Shown here in pieces: positions 9,688-18,279 of a stretch of DNA of 64,000 bases. Within the stretch, counting starts at the first letter, position 1. Each line of letters opens with the position of its first letter. The position numbers were made by a program, and so were the translations under genes. The DNA comes from Photobacterium profundum (lineage in GTDB: Bacteria > Pseudomonadota > Gammaproteobacteria > Enterobacterales > Vibrionaceae), in NCBI RefSeq assembly GCF_003026285.1, contig NZ_PYOD01000013.1, positions 53,489-117,488 of the forward strand. The letters are read 5' to 3'. Under the pieces are notes generated by a model. It saw nothing but the letters and a program-made list of their open reading frames with translations, made no database searches and was not told the origin of the DNA.

Positions 9688-10394
9688 TTTCCGCTATTCC
9701 TTGTTCGAGGGATAAACAACTCCCTACTTTTTAATGGTTTCCCGCCAAGATACGGCTTTAAGGCTATCCGTGTAAAGCGTTTTGCAGCCCTGAGCTGATC
9801 TGGAGTTTCAAAGCGTCGAGCAGCAATTGCCAATAATTGATTACCGGTAAAAGTGAGGTGCCCAGTCATCATTGATGCGATGAAGCCTTTTTGCTCTCGA
9901 TAGTTATACGTCATAAGATCATCAACGGGTAAACCACTACCTGCACAATGAAGAAAATCAATGCCGTAACCTAGGTGATGCAATAAGGCTAATTCGAAAC
10001 GTCGTAATGCAGGCTCTGGGTTATCCGCTTGCACTAACTCACGTAATGCATTCAAATAATCCATAAACAGCACAGGATAAGGGGTGTCGTTTTCAAGTAC
10101 TCGGGCCAATACTTCGTTAAGGTAAAATGCCGAATAGAGAATGTAGCCGCGCATGGGCAGACTAATACTGATAGGCTCGGCGTGGGTCAATGTTTTCATT
10201 GAGCCACGGCCGGTCCATTTCATAAACAGAGGGGTAAAAGGCTGAAGGGTGCCTTTTAGATTGGAACGCTTTCGTCGTGCACCTTTCGACAAAATAGTAA
10301 GACGGCCATAATCCTCGCTGAAAACATCAAGGATCAGACTCGTCTCACTATATGGACGAGAGTGAAGGACAAAACAACGCTGTAGCCCCTCCAT
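9684..10394 (-). CDS. recO: DNA repair protein RecO
   Basis: RecO works with RecF and RecR to load RecA on SSB-coated gaps and anneals complementary strands. The 236 residues begin with the OB-fold region: FVLHSRPYSETSLILDVFSE, then GARRKRSNLKG. A helical domain containing YLNEVLARVL follows. It overlaps pdxJ by four bases and follows era after eight bases, in the conserved rnc-era-recO-pdxJ-acpS cluster. Confidence 0.95.
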   Translation of the reverse strand: MEGLQRCFVLHSRPYSETSLILDVFSEDYGRLTILSKGARRKRSNLKGTLQPFTPLFMKWTGRGSMKTLTHAEPISISLPMRGYILYSAFYLNEVLARVLENDTPYPVLFMDYLNALRELVQADNPEPALRRFELALLHHLGYGIDFLHCAGSGLPVDDLMTYNYREQKGFIASMMTGHLTFTGNQLLAIAARRFETPDQLRAAKRFTRIALKPYLGGKPLKSRELFIPRTRNSGK

Positions 10395-10402
10395 TGTGTT
10401 CC

Positions 10403-11308
10403 TTATAGGTCGTCGATGTAACCTAGGCTGCGCAATGCACGTTCGTCATCTGCCCATCCTGATTTCACTTTAACCCATAGCTCTAGGTACACTTTACGTT
10501 CAAACAAGTCTTCCATATCAATACGGGCTTCACGACCGATGACTTTCATCTTCTCGCCGTTTTTACCAATAACCATTTTCTTCTGGCCTTTACGCTCAAC
10601 CAAAATCAAACCGTTGATATCAAAACCATCCATCTTAGGGTTGTAATCAAAACGCTCGATTTCAACCGTAACAGAATAAGGAAGTTCTTCGCCTAAGAAA
10701 CGCATTAGTTTTTCACGAATGATTTCAGATGCCATAAAGCGTTGTGAACGGTCTGTCACATAATCTTCAGGGAAGTAATATTCACCTTCAGGAATGTGAG
10801 CACGTACAATCTTTTCTACCGCATCAACATTAGTACCGCTTTTCGCAGAAATTGGCACAACATCCACAAAGTCCATCTTCTTCGATAGAGCATCTAAATG
10901 CGGAAATAAATCGCCTTTTTCTTTAACGTTATCAACTTTGTTGATCAACAATACTGTAGGTAGCCCACTTTTCTTAAGCTTATTCAGCACCATTTCGTCA
11001 TCAGCAGTCCACACTGTACCGTCGACCAAGAACAATACTAGTTCAACATCAGTCAATGAGCTGCTTGCGGCACGGTTCATCAAACGGTTGATCGTACGTT
11101 TTTCTTCAATGTGAAGACCAGGAGTATCGATAAACACCGCTTGATAACCATCACGGGTATCTACACCCATAATACGGTGACGAGTGGTTTGTGGTTTACG
11201 TGAAGTGATCGAAAGCTTCTGCCCAACCAAACGGTTAAGTAGAGTTGATTTACCAACGTTAGGTCGGCCTACGATGGCTATAAAGCCGCAATGTTGCTTC
11301 TCTGTCAT
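10403..11308 (-). CDS. era: GTPase Era
   Basis: Era is an essential GTPase that binds 16S rRNA near its 3' end and helps 30S assembly. The 301 residues show G1 GRPNVGKSTL, G3 DTPGLH and G4 NKVDNV, then a C-terminal KH domain with VIGKNGEKMKVIG (about residues 235-250). Its start overlaps the rnc stop by four bases, the usual rnc-era coupling. Confidence 0.98.
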   Translation of the reverse strand: MTEKQHCGFIAIVGRPNVGKSTLLNRLVGQKLSITSRKPQTTRHRIMGVDTRDGYQAVFIDTPGLHIEEKRTINRLMNRAASSSLTDVELVLFLVDGTVWTADDEMVLNKLKKSGLPTVLLINKVDNVKEKGDLFPHLDALSKKMDFVDVVPISAKSGTNVDAVEKIVRAHIPEGEYYFPEDYVTDRSQRFMASEIIREKLMRFLGEELPYSVTVEIERFDYNPKMDGFDINGLILVERKGQKKMVIGKNGEKMKVIGREARIDMEDLFERKVYLELWVKVKSGWADDERALRSLGYIDDL

Positions 11309-11979
11309 GATTCCAACTGCTTAAGCGCAAGTTCTGCTGCTGCCTGCTCTGCCTTGCGCCGACTGCTGCCTTTACCAATAACAGGCTTATCCAAGCCTGT
11401 CACTTCACATTGCACCGTGAACTCTTGATTATGAGCTTCACCATGCACCTTAGTTACAGTATATGCTGGAAGTGCTAAACGACGACCTTGTAAACACTCT
11501 TGCAGACGTGTTTTTGGATCTTTCTGGTTAATACCAGGCTGAATCGTTTCAAGACGAGACTGATACCAAGATAAAATAACCTTGCGTACCTGTTCCGTAT
11601 CACTATCCAGATAAATTGCACCGATAATCGCTTCTACGCAATCTGCTAAAATTGAATCGCGACGGAATCCGCCACTTTTCAGCTCTCCTGGACCCAGTAA
11701 TAAATAATCACCAAGTTCAAATTCACGGCCCAATTCAGCTAACGTTTTGCCACGAACAAGCGTTGCTCGCATACGGCTCATATCACCTTCATCCACATGA
11801 GGAAAACGGTGATATAAGTCATCGGCAATAACAAAGCTTAAGATCGAATCGCCTAAAAACTCTAAGCGTTCGTTATGCGTTCCATTAGCACTGCGGTGTG
11901 TCAGTGATAATGTCATCAACTCAGTACTATTAAATTGATACCCCAGCTTACGCTGGAGTCTATTCGCAGGAGATGTCAT
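11305..11979 (-). CDS. rnc: Ribonuclease III
   Basis: RNase III cleaves double-stranded RNA in rRNA precursors and mRNA. The 224 residues contain the catalytic signature NERLEFLGDSIL (about 37-48), a second acidic site in DCVEAIIGAIYLD, and a C-terminal double-stranded RNA binding domain (about 150-222) ending in RRKAEQAAAELAL. lepB lies upstream on the same strand with a ten-base gap, and era overlaps downstream. Confidence 0.98.
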   Translation of the reverse strand: MTSPANRLQRKLGYQFNSTELMTLSLTHRSANGTHNERLEFLGDSILSFVIADDLYHRFPHVDEGDMSRMRATLVRGKTLAELGREFELGDYLLLGPGELKSGGFRRDSILADCVEAIIGAIYLDSDTEQVRKVILSWYQSRLETIQPGINQKDPKTRLQECLQGRRLALPAYTVTKVHGEAHNQEFTVQCEVTGLDKPVIGKGSSRRKAEQAAAELALKQLES

Positions 11980-11989
11980 TTTATCTCAA

Positions 11990-12889
11990 TCAGTTTATGC
12001 TACCAATGCGGTTAAAACGCACATCAGTAGGAATCCAAGATGGTAGTACGCTATCAGTACTTCGTTCAAACTCAAAGCTGATCCAGATCGCGACCGCCTT
12101 TCCGACTAAATTCGCTTCTGGAACAAAACCCCAGTAACGACTGTCTGCACTATTATCGCGATTATCACCCATCATAAAATATTCACCTTCAGGCACAACC
12201 CACTCAGTGATTCCCGGACGAGGCTGGTAAGCCAATGTACGGTCACGTTTTAATGGATTCACTAAAATTTGATGATCTACATCACCCAACTTTTCATTAA
12301 ATCTCACTAAACGTGTCATATTTTGAGTGAATTCACTGTCAGTCATATTGCTTAACGGCACGACCTTACAATCTGTAGTGCCTTTCGGCGCAATACAAAT
12401 TTGCTTATCGGCGCTGTAACGAACAGTGTCGCCAGGCATACCAACTACACGTTTTATGTAATCAATATTCGGTTGAGGTGGGTATTTAAATACCACAACA
12501 TCGCCACGTTCAGGTTCACTTGTTTCAATCAACTTATGACGGAAAACAGGATCGCGCAAACCGTATGCGAATTTCTCAACCAAGATGAAATCACCAATAA
12601 GTAGCGTTGGCATCATCGAGCCGGATGGGATCTGGAACGGCTCATAAATAAATGAGCGAAATACCATTATAAGCGCAATCACCGGAAACATAGAGCTAGT
12701 TGATTCTATCCAGCTCGGTTGCGGTGCTACGGTTTCTAGGGTTTTAACATCTACTTGATCGCCAGCATTTGCAGCTGCCGCATCAATTTTCAATTGACGC
12801 TTTGGCGCCCAGACAAACCTATCTAGAGCCCAAATGAGCCCGGTAAATAATGTCGCAAGTACCAAAATTAACGAAAAAGTATTAGCCAT
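11990..12889 (-). CDS. lepB: Signal peptidase I
   Basis: LepB is the inner-membrane enzyme that removes signal peptides from exported preproteins. The 299 residues have an N-terminal helix (about 4-20), a second hydrophobic segment (about 66-80) and the periplasmic catalytic domain. That domain carries the nucleophile Ser91 in PSGSMMPT and the general base Lys146 in YIKRVVG, with the box GDNRDNSADSRYWG near the end. It follows lepA and precedes rnc, as in E. coli. Confidence 0.97.
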   Translation of the reverse strand: MANTFSLILVLATLFTGLIWALDRFVWAPKRQLKIDAAAANAGDQVDVKTLETVAPQPSWIESTSSMFPVIALIMVFRSFIYEPFQIPSGSMMPTLLIGDFILVEKFAYGLRDPVFRHKLIETSEPERGDVVVFKYPPQPNIDYIKRVVGMPGDTVRYSADKQICIAPKGTTDCKVVPLSNMTDSEFTQNMTRLVRFNEKLGDVDHQILVNPLKRDRTLAYQPRPGITEWVVPEGEYFMMGDNRDNSADSRYWGFVPEANLVGKAVAIWISFEFERSTDSVLPSWIPTDVRFNRIGSIN

Positions 12890-12962
12890 TGTATTCCCTA
12901 ATCAATGTAACAGTTCAGCTTTATATCGCTGATCTACTCAAAAATATGTTTACGCATTAAAT

Positions 12963-13000
12963 GAAAATGCTGATTTAATTATTATAAATCAGCATTTAAG
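12963..13000 (-). terminator. Hairpin between lepA and lepB (possible attenuator)
   Basis: AAATGCTGATTTA and its exact 13-base complement flank a seven-base AT loop. On the minus strand it is followed by an imperfect T run (TTTTCATTT). It lies between two genes of one operon, so it would be a partial terminator or an mRNA-processing or stability hairpin rather than a full stop. Confidence 0.5.
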
Positions 13001-13037
13001 GTATTAATATAAACACACAGGTAAATAAGCTATCTAC

Positions 13038-14831
13038 TTATTTTTTACCTACATGCAAAATAGCTAAGAACGCTTCTTGAGGCAGCTCGACATTACCGAT
13101 TTGCTTCATACGTTTTTTACCATCTTTCTGCTTCTGTAGCAGTTTCTTCTTACGACTGATATCGCCACCGTAACACTTAGCAATAACGTTTTTACGTAAC
13201 TGCTTAACGGTTGCACGGGCAATGATCATACCGCCAATCGCCGCTTGAATCGCAATATCAAACATCTGACGAGGAATGAATTCCTTCATCTTGTCGACTA
13301 AATCACGACCGCGACCATTCGCATTATCTTTGTGCGTAATGATAGCAAGTGCATCAACACGATCGCCGTTAATCATTACATCAACACGTACCATGTTTGA
13401 TGGTTGGTAACGCTGGAAGTTATAATCTAGCGATGCGTAACCACGTGATGTCGATTTCAAACGGTCGAAGAAATCCAAGACCACTTCTGACATCGGAATA
13501 TCATATGTCAGCGCAACTTGGTTACCGTGATAAACCATATCGACTTGCATACCACGTTTTTCGATACACAAGGTAATTACATTACCTAGGTATTCTGATG
13601 GTACCAAGATATTACAACGTGCAATTGGCTCACCAATAACGGCAATATCATTCACTGCTGGTAACTTTGATGGGCTATCAACATAAATGGTGTCGCCACG
13701 TGTAGTTTCAACTTCATAAACTACGGTTGGTGCCGTGGTAATAAGCGCCAGATCGTATTCACGTTCCAAGCGTTCTTGAATGATTTCCATGTGCAGCATG
13801 CCAAGGAAACCACAACGGAAACCAAAACCAAGTGCAGAAGAACTTTCTGGTTCATAGAACAAAGATGCATCATTTAGGCTTAATTTACCCAGTGCATCAC
13901 GGAAGTTCTCGTAATCATCAGAAGATACAGGGAACAGACCGGCATAAACCTGAGGTTTCACTTTCTGGAAACCAGGTAATGGTGATTCACAACCATCTTT
14001 AGCTGTAGTGATCGTATCACCAACAGGTGCACCTAAGATGTCTTTAATACCACAAACAACCCAACCTACTTCACCAGTGTTCAGCTCTGTCGTGTCGATT
14101 TGCTTCGGTGTAAAGATACCTAAACGGTCAATATTCCAAACCTGACCAGTACTCATCATCTTAATTTTTGCATTTTTCTTTAGTGAGCCATTTTTAACTC
14201 GAACCAAAGATACTATGCCTAAATAATTATCGAACCATGAGTCAATGATCAAGGCTTGTAACGGACCTTCAGGATCACCTTCTGGTGGTGGAATAGCAGC
14301 AACAATGTTTTCAAGAACATCATCAACGCCTAAACCTGTTTTAGCAGAACAACGTGTTGCATCTACTGCATCGATACCTACGATGTCTTCTATTTCTTCC
14401 GCTACACGCTCTGGATCAGCAGCTGGTAAGTCGATTTTATTCAAAATCGGCACCACTTCTAGGTCCATTTCCATCGCTGTATAACAGTTGGCTAATGTCT
14501 GAGCTTCTACGCCCTGACCGGCATCAACCACCAGCAAAGCCCCTTCACAGGCTGCTAATGAACGCGATACTTCGTATGAGAAGTCAACGTGTCCTGGTGT
14601 ATCGATGAAATTAAGCTGATAAGTTTCACCATCTTTAGCCGTATAGTCGAGTGTTACACTCTGGGCTTTGATAGTGATACCGCGTTCGCGTTCAAGATCC
14701 ATGGAATCTAAAACCTGCGCAGACATTTCACGGTTGGAAAGGCCACCACAGACTTGAATTAGACGGTCGGATAAGGTCGACTTACCATGGTCGATATGTG
14801 CAATAATCGAAAAGTTACGAATGTGCTTCAT
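13038..14831 (-). CDS. lepA: Elongation factor 4 (LepA), ribosome-associated GTPase
   Basis: EF4 is a translational GTPase related to EF-G, implicated in initiation, ribosome assembly and handling of stalled ribosomes. The 597 residues begin with the G1 motif AHIDHGKSTL, then DTPGHVD and NKIDLP. EF-G-like domains follow, ending in the LepA-specific basic C-terminal domain with DISRKKKLLQKQKDGKKRM. It heads the lepA-lepB-rnc-era run, about 75 bases below rseC. Confidence 0.98.
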   Translation of the reverse strand: MKHIRNFSIIAHIDHGKSTLSDRLIQVCGGLSNREMSAQVLDSMDLERERGITIKAQSVTLDYTAKDGETYQLNFIDTPGHVDFSYEVSRSLAACEGALLVVDAGQGVEAQTLANCYTAMEMDLEVVPILNKIDLPAADPERVAEEIEDIVGIDAVDATRCSAKTGLGVDDVLENIVAAIPPPEGDPEGPLQALIIDSWFDNYLGIVSLVRVKNGSLKKNAKIKMMSTGQVWNIDRLGIFTPKQIDTTELNTGEVGWVVCGIKDILGAPVGDTITTAKDGCESPLPGFQKVKPQVYAGLFPVSSDDYENFRDALGKLSLNDASLFYEPESSSALGFGFRCGFLGMLHMEIIQERLEREYDLALITTAPTVVYEVETTRGDTIYVDSPSKLPAVNDIAVIGEPIARCNILVPSEYLGNVITLCIEKRGMQVDMVYHGNQVALTYDIPMSEVVLDFFDRLKSTSRGYASLDYNFQRYQPSNMVRVDVMINGDRVDALAIITHKDNANGRGRDLVDKMKEFIPRQMFDIAIQAAIGGMIIARATVKQLRKNVIAKCYGGDISRKKKLLQKQKDGKKRMKQIGNVELPQEAFLAILHVGKK

Positions 14832-14907
14832 GAATGGCGTGACTAGCTCGTGATTTAAATGAATGGGATCTTTTGATCAAGTTGACGGATTCTACCGAAT
14901 TTCAGGG

Positions 14908-15405
14908 CTACTCGCTATCTTTCGATGCAGCATTTATCATCTTATCTGATGATAATGGTTGCCCCAACACTCGAATCAGGCTCGGTTCATAGTCCGAATT
15001 GCCGTCTAAACGCTTAGCATATTGCCGCGCAAGTAGCAGCCCAATGGCTGCACTGATCATAGATGTAATAATAACGCCGAGTTCACTAGAGCCTGCTAAA
15101 TCAACAAACCACCACTGCCCTACCACTGCACCCGCAACTAAAAATAGCAGCGGAACAATGTACACCAGCAGTGCAGAACTCAGCATACTTTTTTCTGATA
15201 ATCCAATTTCAACAACTTCACCAATCTTTAGCGACTTGTCCGTCGCTAACATCACTTGGTGTGCTCGCCCAGGTATTGCTTTGGTCACAATACCTGTTCC
15301 ACAGTTATCACGTGACGCACAATGACCACAACTGGTTTGTTGCTGACAACTAACAGTGACATTACCTTGCTCTACGGCGATTACCGTTGCCAGCGTACGC
15401 ATCAT
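14908..15405 (-). CDS. rseC: Sigma-E factor regulatory protein RseC
   Basis: RseC is an inner-membrane protein of the rpoE operon. It positively modulates sigma-E and, in related bacteria, is linked to the Rsx/SoxR-reducing system. The 165 residues have an N-terminal cysteine cluster (CQQQTSCGHCASRDNCG), probably for an iron-sulfur centre. Two adjacent membrane helices follow (about 74-95 and 103-126) and a short cytoplasmic tail. Its start overlaps the rseB stop by four bases. Confidence 0.93.
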   Translation of the reverse strand: MMRTLATVIAVEQGNVTVSCQQQTSCGHCASRDNCGTGIVTKAIPGRAHQVMLATDKSLKIGEVVEIGLSEKSMLSSALLVYIVPLLFLVAGAVVGQWWFVDLAGSSELGVIITSMISAAIGLLLARQYAKRLDGNSDYEPSLIRVLGQPLSSDKMINAASKDSE

Positions 15406-16400
15406 GGTTTTGTACCCTCAACAGCCGGACTAACAGCAGGAGAATCCACAAAAGAAATAGACTCAGCAATACGTCGTGCAGTGGCTGGCGGAATATCACC
15501 AACGACAGTCACTTCTTTATCACCAAGTACATGGCTATGTAAAGTACGACGACCTTGCCTTACAAGCTGCTCACGTACAGTATAGTTGTCAGCATCAGAA
15601 ACGTAGATAGAAAGGCTAAATAGCCCATCACTGTACATTTTACTTTCAACAGGGCGCTCTGTTAACACCAAGCGGTGGCGATTACGTGAAACAGACTCAA
15701 AACCTTGAGGTAACCAATTCACCGACCAGCCAAGATCAGCTTGAGGCTGTGGTGGTAGTTGTACAACAGCTGGCAAATCAACCGTACTTAAATTTTTAAG
15801 CACTTCACCGACTTTAGGGTTTACCACATAAGAAACGGCGCGATACTGCTCTAATGGTTCACCGTCACGATCCAGTAAATCAGCACGCATCACTAAATGG
15901 CTACGTGTATCTACCCACAATAAGTAGGAGTAACGTGTCCCATCTTTGGGAGCAACACGTATAACATCACAAGCCACACCGGCTTCACGTGCACGCCCCA
16001 TCGATATGAAATCATAGAAATCCGACAATTCATGAATATTTGTTTTCATGACTGGAGGCAACGGTGCCACCATTTTATTGCTATCGATGGTGAACGGATC
16101 TAACCCCGGTTCAAAATAACTGACTTCACGACCACGCTGAATCACCTCACGTGGTGGACCACTAAGGTAAATAAGATGTGCATACGTTTTACCATCTTCT
16201 ACAGCATGGCGATAACGCAACGGTTCAATACTATTTTTCTTAATTAGTATGTAAGAGAGCTCATAACTGAGGTCTCTACTAGCCTCATCCATTTGATGCA
16301 ACAAAGCCTCTGCTGAAGCTATAGGTTCTTCAGCAGAGGCTTGTATTGGCATCAACAATAGGCTGACCAGTGTCACGGCACCGACCAGAATTTTTATCAT
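15402..16400 (-). CDS. rseB: Sigma-E factor regulatory protein RseB (periplasmic)
   Basis: RseB binds the periplasmic part of RseA and shields it from DegS; it also senses lipopolysaccharide intermediates. The 332 residues carry a signal peptide (hydrophobic core about 8-19, probable cleavage after IQASA). The MucB/RseB N-terminal lipoprotein-like domain and a C-terminal domain follow. The order rpoE-rseA-rseB-rseC and one- to four-base overlaps indicate one tightly coupled operon. Confidence 0.94.
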   Translation of the reverse strand: MIKILVGAVTLVSLLLMPIQASAEEPIASAEALLHQMDEASRDLSYELSYILIKKNSIEPLRYRHAVEDGKTYAHLIYLSGPPREVIQRGREVSYFEPGLDPFTIDSNKMVAPLPPVMKTNIHELSDFYDFISMGRAREAGVACDVIRVAPKDGTRYSYLLWVDTRSHLVMRADLLDRDGEPLEQYRAVSYVVNPKVGEVLKNLSTVDLPAVVQLPPQPQADLGWSVNWLPQGFESVSRNRHRLVLTERPVESKMYSDGLFSLSIYVSDADNYTVREQLVRQGRRTLHSHVLGDKEVTVVGDIPPATARRIAESISFVDSPAVSPAVEGTKP

Positions 16401-17098
16401 TAATCCGCCACAGATGAATTTGCTTCTAATAATGTTCTATCAATACTGCCATCTTCAGCATTAAAGCGAAGTTGCAATTCATAATCTTGCAGCATCGCGT
16501 TAATACGGCGACGTTGCTCCATTAATTGCGCTTCACTTGGTGCACTATTGTGCGCACCAGTACGGACAGAATCACGCGTTAAGCTGACAGGTTCAGCTTT
16601 TCCTCCAAACGGAATGGTTTGAAGTACTGGTAATTGTGAATTCGTTGCATCTGCAACCAATGCATCATCACCGCCATTGTATTGTTGAACACCAACAATA
16701 ACAGCTAATGATACTGACGCTGCAATCGCCACTTGACCAAACTGAGTCATCCAAGCAGGTAAAGTACGCTTAGCCTGACGCGGTGTAGGCTGAGATTCAG
16801 TTTTTTGTGCAGTTCTGATATCAATAACAGGGGTATCAACAACAGGAACAATTACATCAGGTTCTACACTAAAATCGGTTAACCCTACATGAGCAGGTTC
16901 ATTATCCAACGCTAACGCAACGCTTCCAGCAATATTCCATTCTTTGCATTGCGGGGCGTCACCTCGGATAACATCACCAATAAGGTTGAAGTCATGCCAA
17001 GATTGTTCGCTTTCTTTGTCTACGGTCAGCGCATTAATAATACTCTGATCGAGCTCTTCGCCATCAACTAGCGCCGAAATCTTTTCTTTATCAGCCAT
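16400..17098 (-). CDS. rseA: Anti-sigma-E factor RseA
   Basis: RseA is a single-pass inner-membrane protein whose cytoplasmic domain holds sigma-E inactive until DegS and RseP cleave it. The 232 residues start MADKEKISALVDGEELD, typical of the family's cytoplasmic domain. One hydrophobic span lies near 119-136 (VAIAASVSLAVIVGVQQY) and a periplasmic tail follows. It lies 24 bases below rpoE and shares one base with rseB. Confidence 0.94.
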   Translation of the reverse strand: MADKEKISALVDGEELDQSIINALTVDKESEQSWHDFNLIGDVIRGDAPQCKEWNIAGSVALALDNEPAHVGLTDFSVEPDVIVPVVDTPVIDIRTAQKTESQPTPRQAKRTLPAWMTQFGQVAIAASVSLAVIVGVQQYNGGDDALVADATNSQLPVLQTIPFGGKAEPVSLTRDSVRTGAHNSAPSEAQLMEQRRRINAMLQDYELQLRFNAEDGSIDRTLLEANSSVAD

Positions 17099-17122
17099 TT
17101 CTCTTCACCGTTTGGCTTAACA

Positions 17123-17701
17123 TTATCGCTGCATAAGAGGACGTATGCGTTTTTCAACCGCCTCTCGAGCACGGAATATGCGTGATCTTACAGTACCTAC
17201 AGGGCAATCCATTATTTCTGCAATATCTTCATAGCTTAAACCATCCAGTTCGCGCAATGAGATCGCAGTTTTAAGATCTTCCGGCAATGATTCTATGGTA
17301 CCAAAGACAACCCGCTTTAATTCTTCAGACAACATTTGGTTCTCAGGGTTCGAAATTTCTTTCAATGCACCGCCAGTTTCGTAATATTCTGCATCTTCTG
17401 CATCAACATCGGAAGCGGGTGGACGACGTCCCTGAGCCACTAAATAATTCTTCGCAGTATTAACAGCAATACGGTATAGCCATGTATAGAAAGCACTTTC
17501 ACCACGAAATGTAGGTAAAGCTCTATACGCCTTAATAAAGGCTTCTTGTGCAACATCAGGGACATCGCCTGAGTTACTGACATACCGCGCAACGAGATTA
17601 CAAACTTTATTTTGATATTTTATTACCAAAAGATTAAACGCTTGCTTATCTCCTCGTTGGACTCGCTCTATTAATACCTGATCAGTTTGCTGCTCGCTCA
17701 T
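17123..17701 (-). CDS. rpoE: RNA polymerase sigma-E factor
   Basis: Sigma-E is the ECF sigma factor for envelope stress, directing outer-membrane protein chaperone and LPS genes. The 192 residues match E. coli RpoE in length and sequence. Region 2 contains CNLVARYVSNSGDVPDVAQE and TWLYRIAVNTAKNYL. Region 4 contains ISLRELDGLSYEDIAEIM and CPVGTVRSRIFRARE. It is the first gene of the operon. I looked for a sigma-E-type GAACTT promoter directly upstream and did not find a convincing one. Confidence 0.98.
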   Translation of the reverse strand: MSEQQTDQVLIERVQRGDKQAFNLLVIKYQNKVCNLVARYVSNSGDVPDVAQEAFIKAYRALPTFRGESAFYTWLYRIAVNTAKNYLVAQGRRPPASDVDAEDAEYYETGGALKEISNPENQMLSEELKRVVFGTIESLPEDLKTAISLRELDGLSYEDIAEIMDCPVGTVRSRIFRAREAVEKRIRPLMQR

Positions 17702-18279
17702 TCGAGCGTGTACTCCTATATCTGTCTTGCACTCGGATTCGTACTATTACAGGCCAATGTTACGTTAATAACTAATTTATGCCGTATTAACCACTTACCT
17801 GTTCAAGTGTTTTATGCAGACTAAGATTGCTAAAAAAACGTCTGTAAACACTCAGCTAAAACACAGTAGTATGAAAACATTTATGAGCGTGAGCACTATG
17901 TATGACTCGAGAAAAACGGCAAAGTTCCTAGCCGAAAGAAATAATTTCTTAGTAATAGTGCGCGATTTTTTTATCACTATGACGCATTATACAACGATAA
18001 GTGCTTCATATGTTACACCAACTGTGCATGCTAGCGAGACAAATCAATGTCAAAAAAATGCATTTATTTGATGGGGTCTTCGCTTTTAACTTTAATAAGT
18101 AAACCACACGAACACGATATAAAACAATAATGTGGATACTTCACTTTGCTAAAGTAATTATTTAACTTTTGCTGATGTACATACTCGATGACGAGCAATA
18201 AGGATTTGATGGTCACTATGACCATTCAGGATGGATTTTGGTAATATATGGCGGATTGCCACAGGGATATGATATCGAT
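17702..18279. other. Gene-free rpoE-nadB divergent region
   Basis: About 580 bases separate the divergent rpoE and nadB starts. It must hold promoters for both. An 85-codon open frame at 17814-18071 (+) has no recognisable family, an unremarkable start and a composition like noncoding DNA, so I do not call it a gene. The only clear structure is the palindrome at 18209-18225. Confidence 0.6.
18209..18225. promoter_or_regulatory. Perfect palindrome upstream of nadB (candidate operator)
   Basis: ATGGTCA and TGACCAT form seven-base arms around CTA, 54 bases before the nadB ATG. It does not match the E. coli NadR box. The binding protein is unknown to me. Confidence 0.4.

Noticed and set aside
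17702..17800. Sigma-E autoregulated promoter at rpoE
   Set aside because: No convincing GAACTT element with properly spaced -10 was found near the start, though autoregulation is common in the family.
17814..18071. 85-codon open frame between rpoE and nadB
   Set aside because: No domain, no good ribosome site and AT-rich noncoding-like composition; this is a promoter region.
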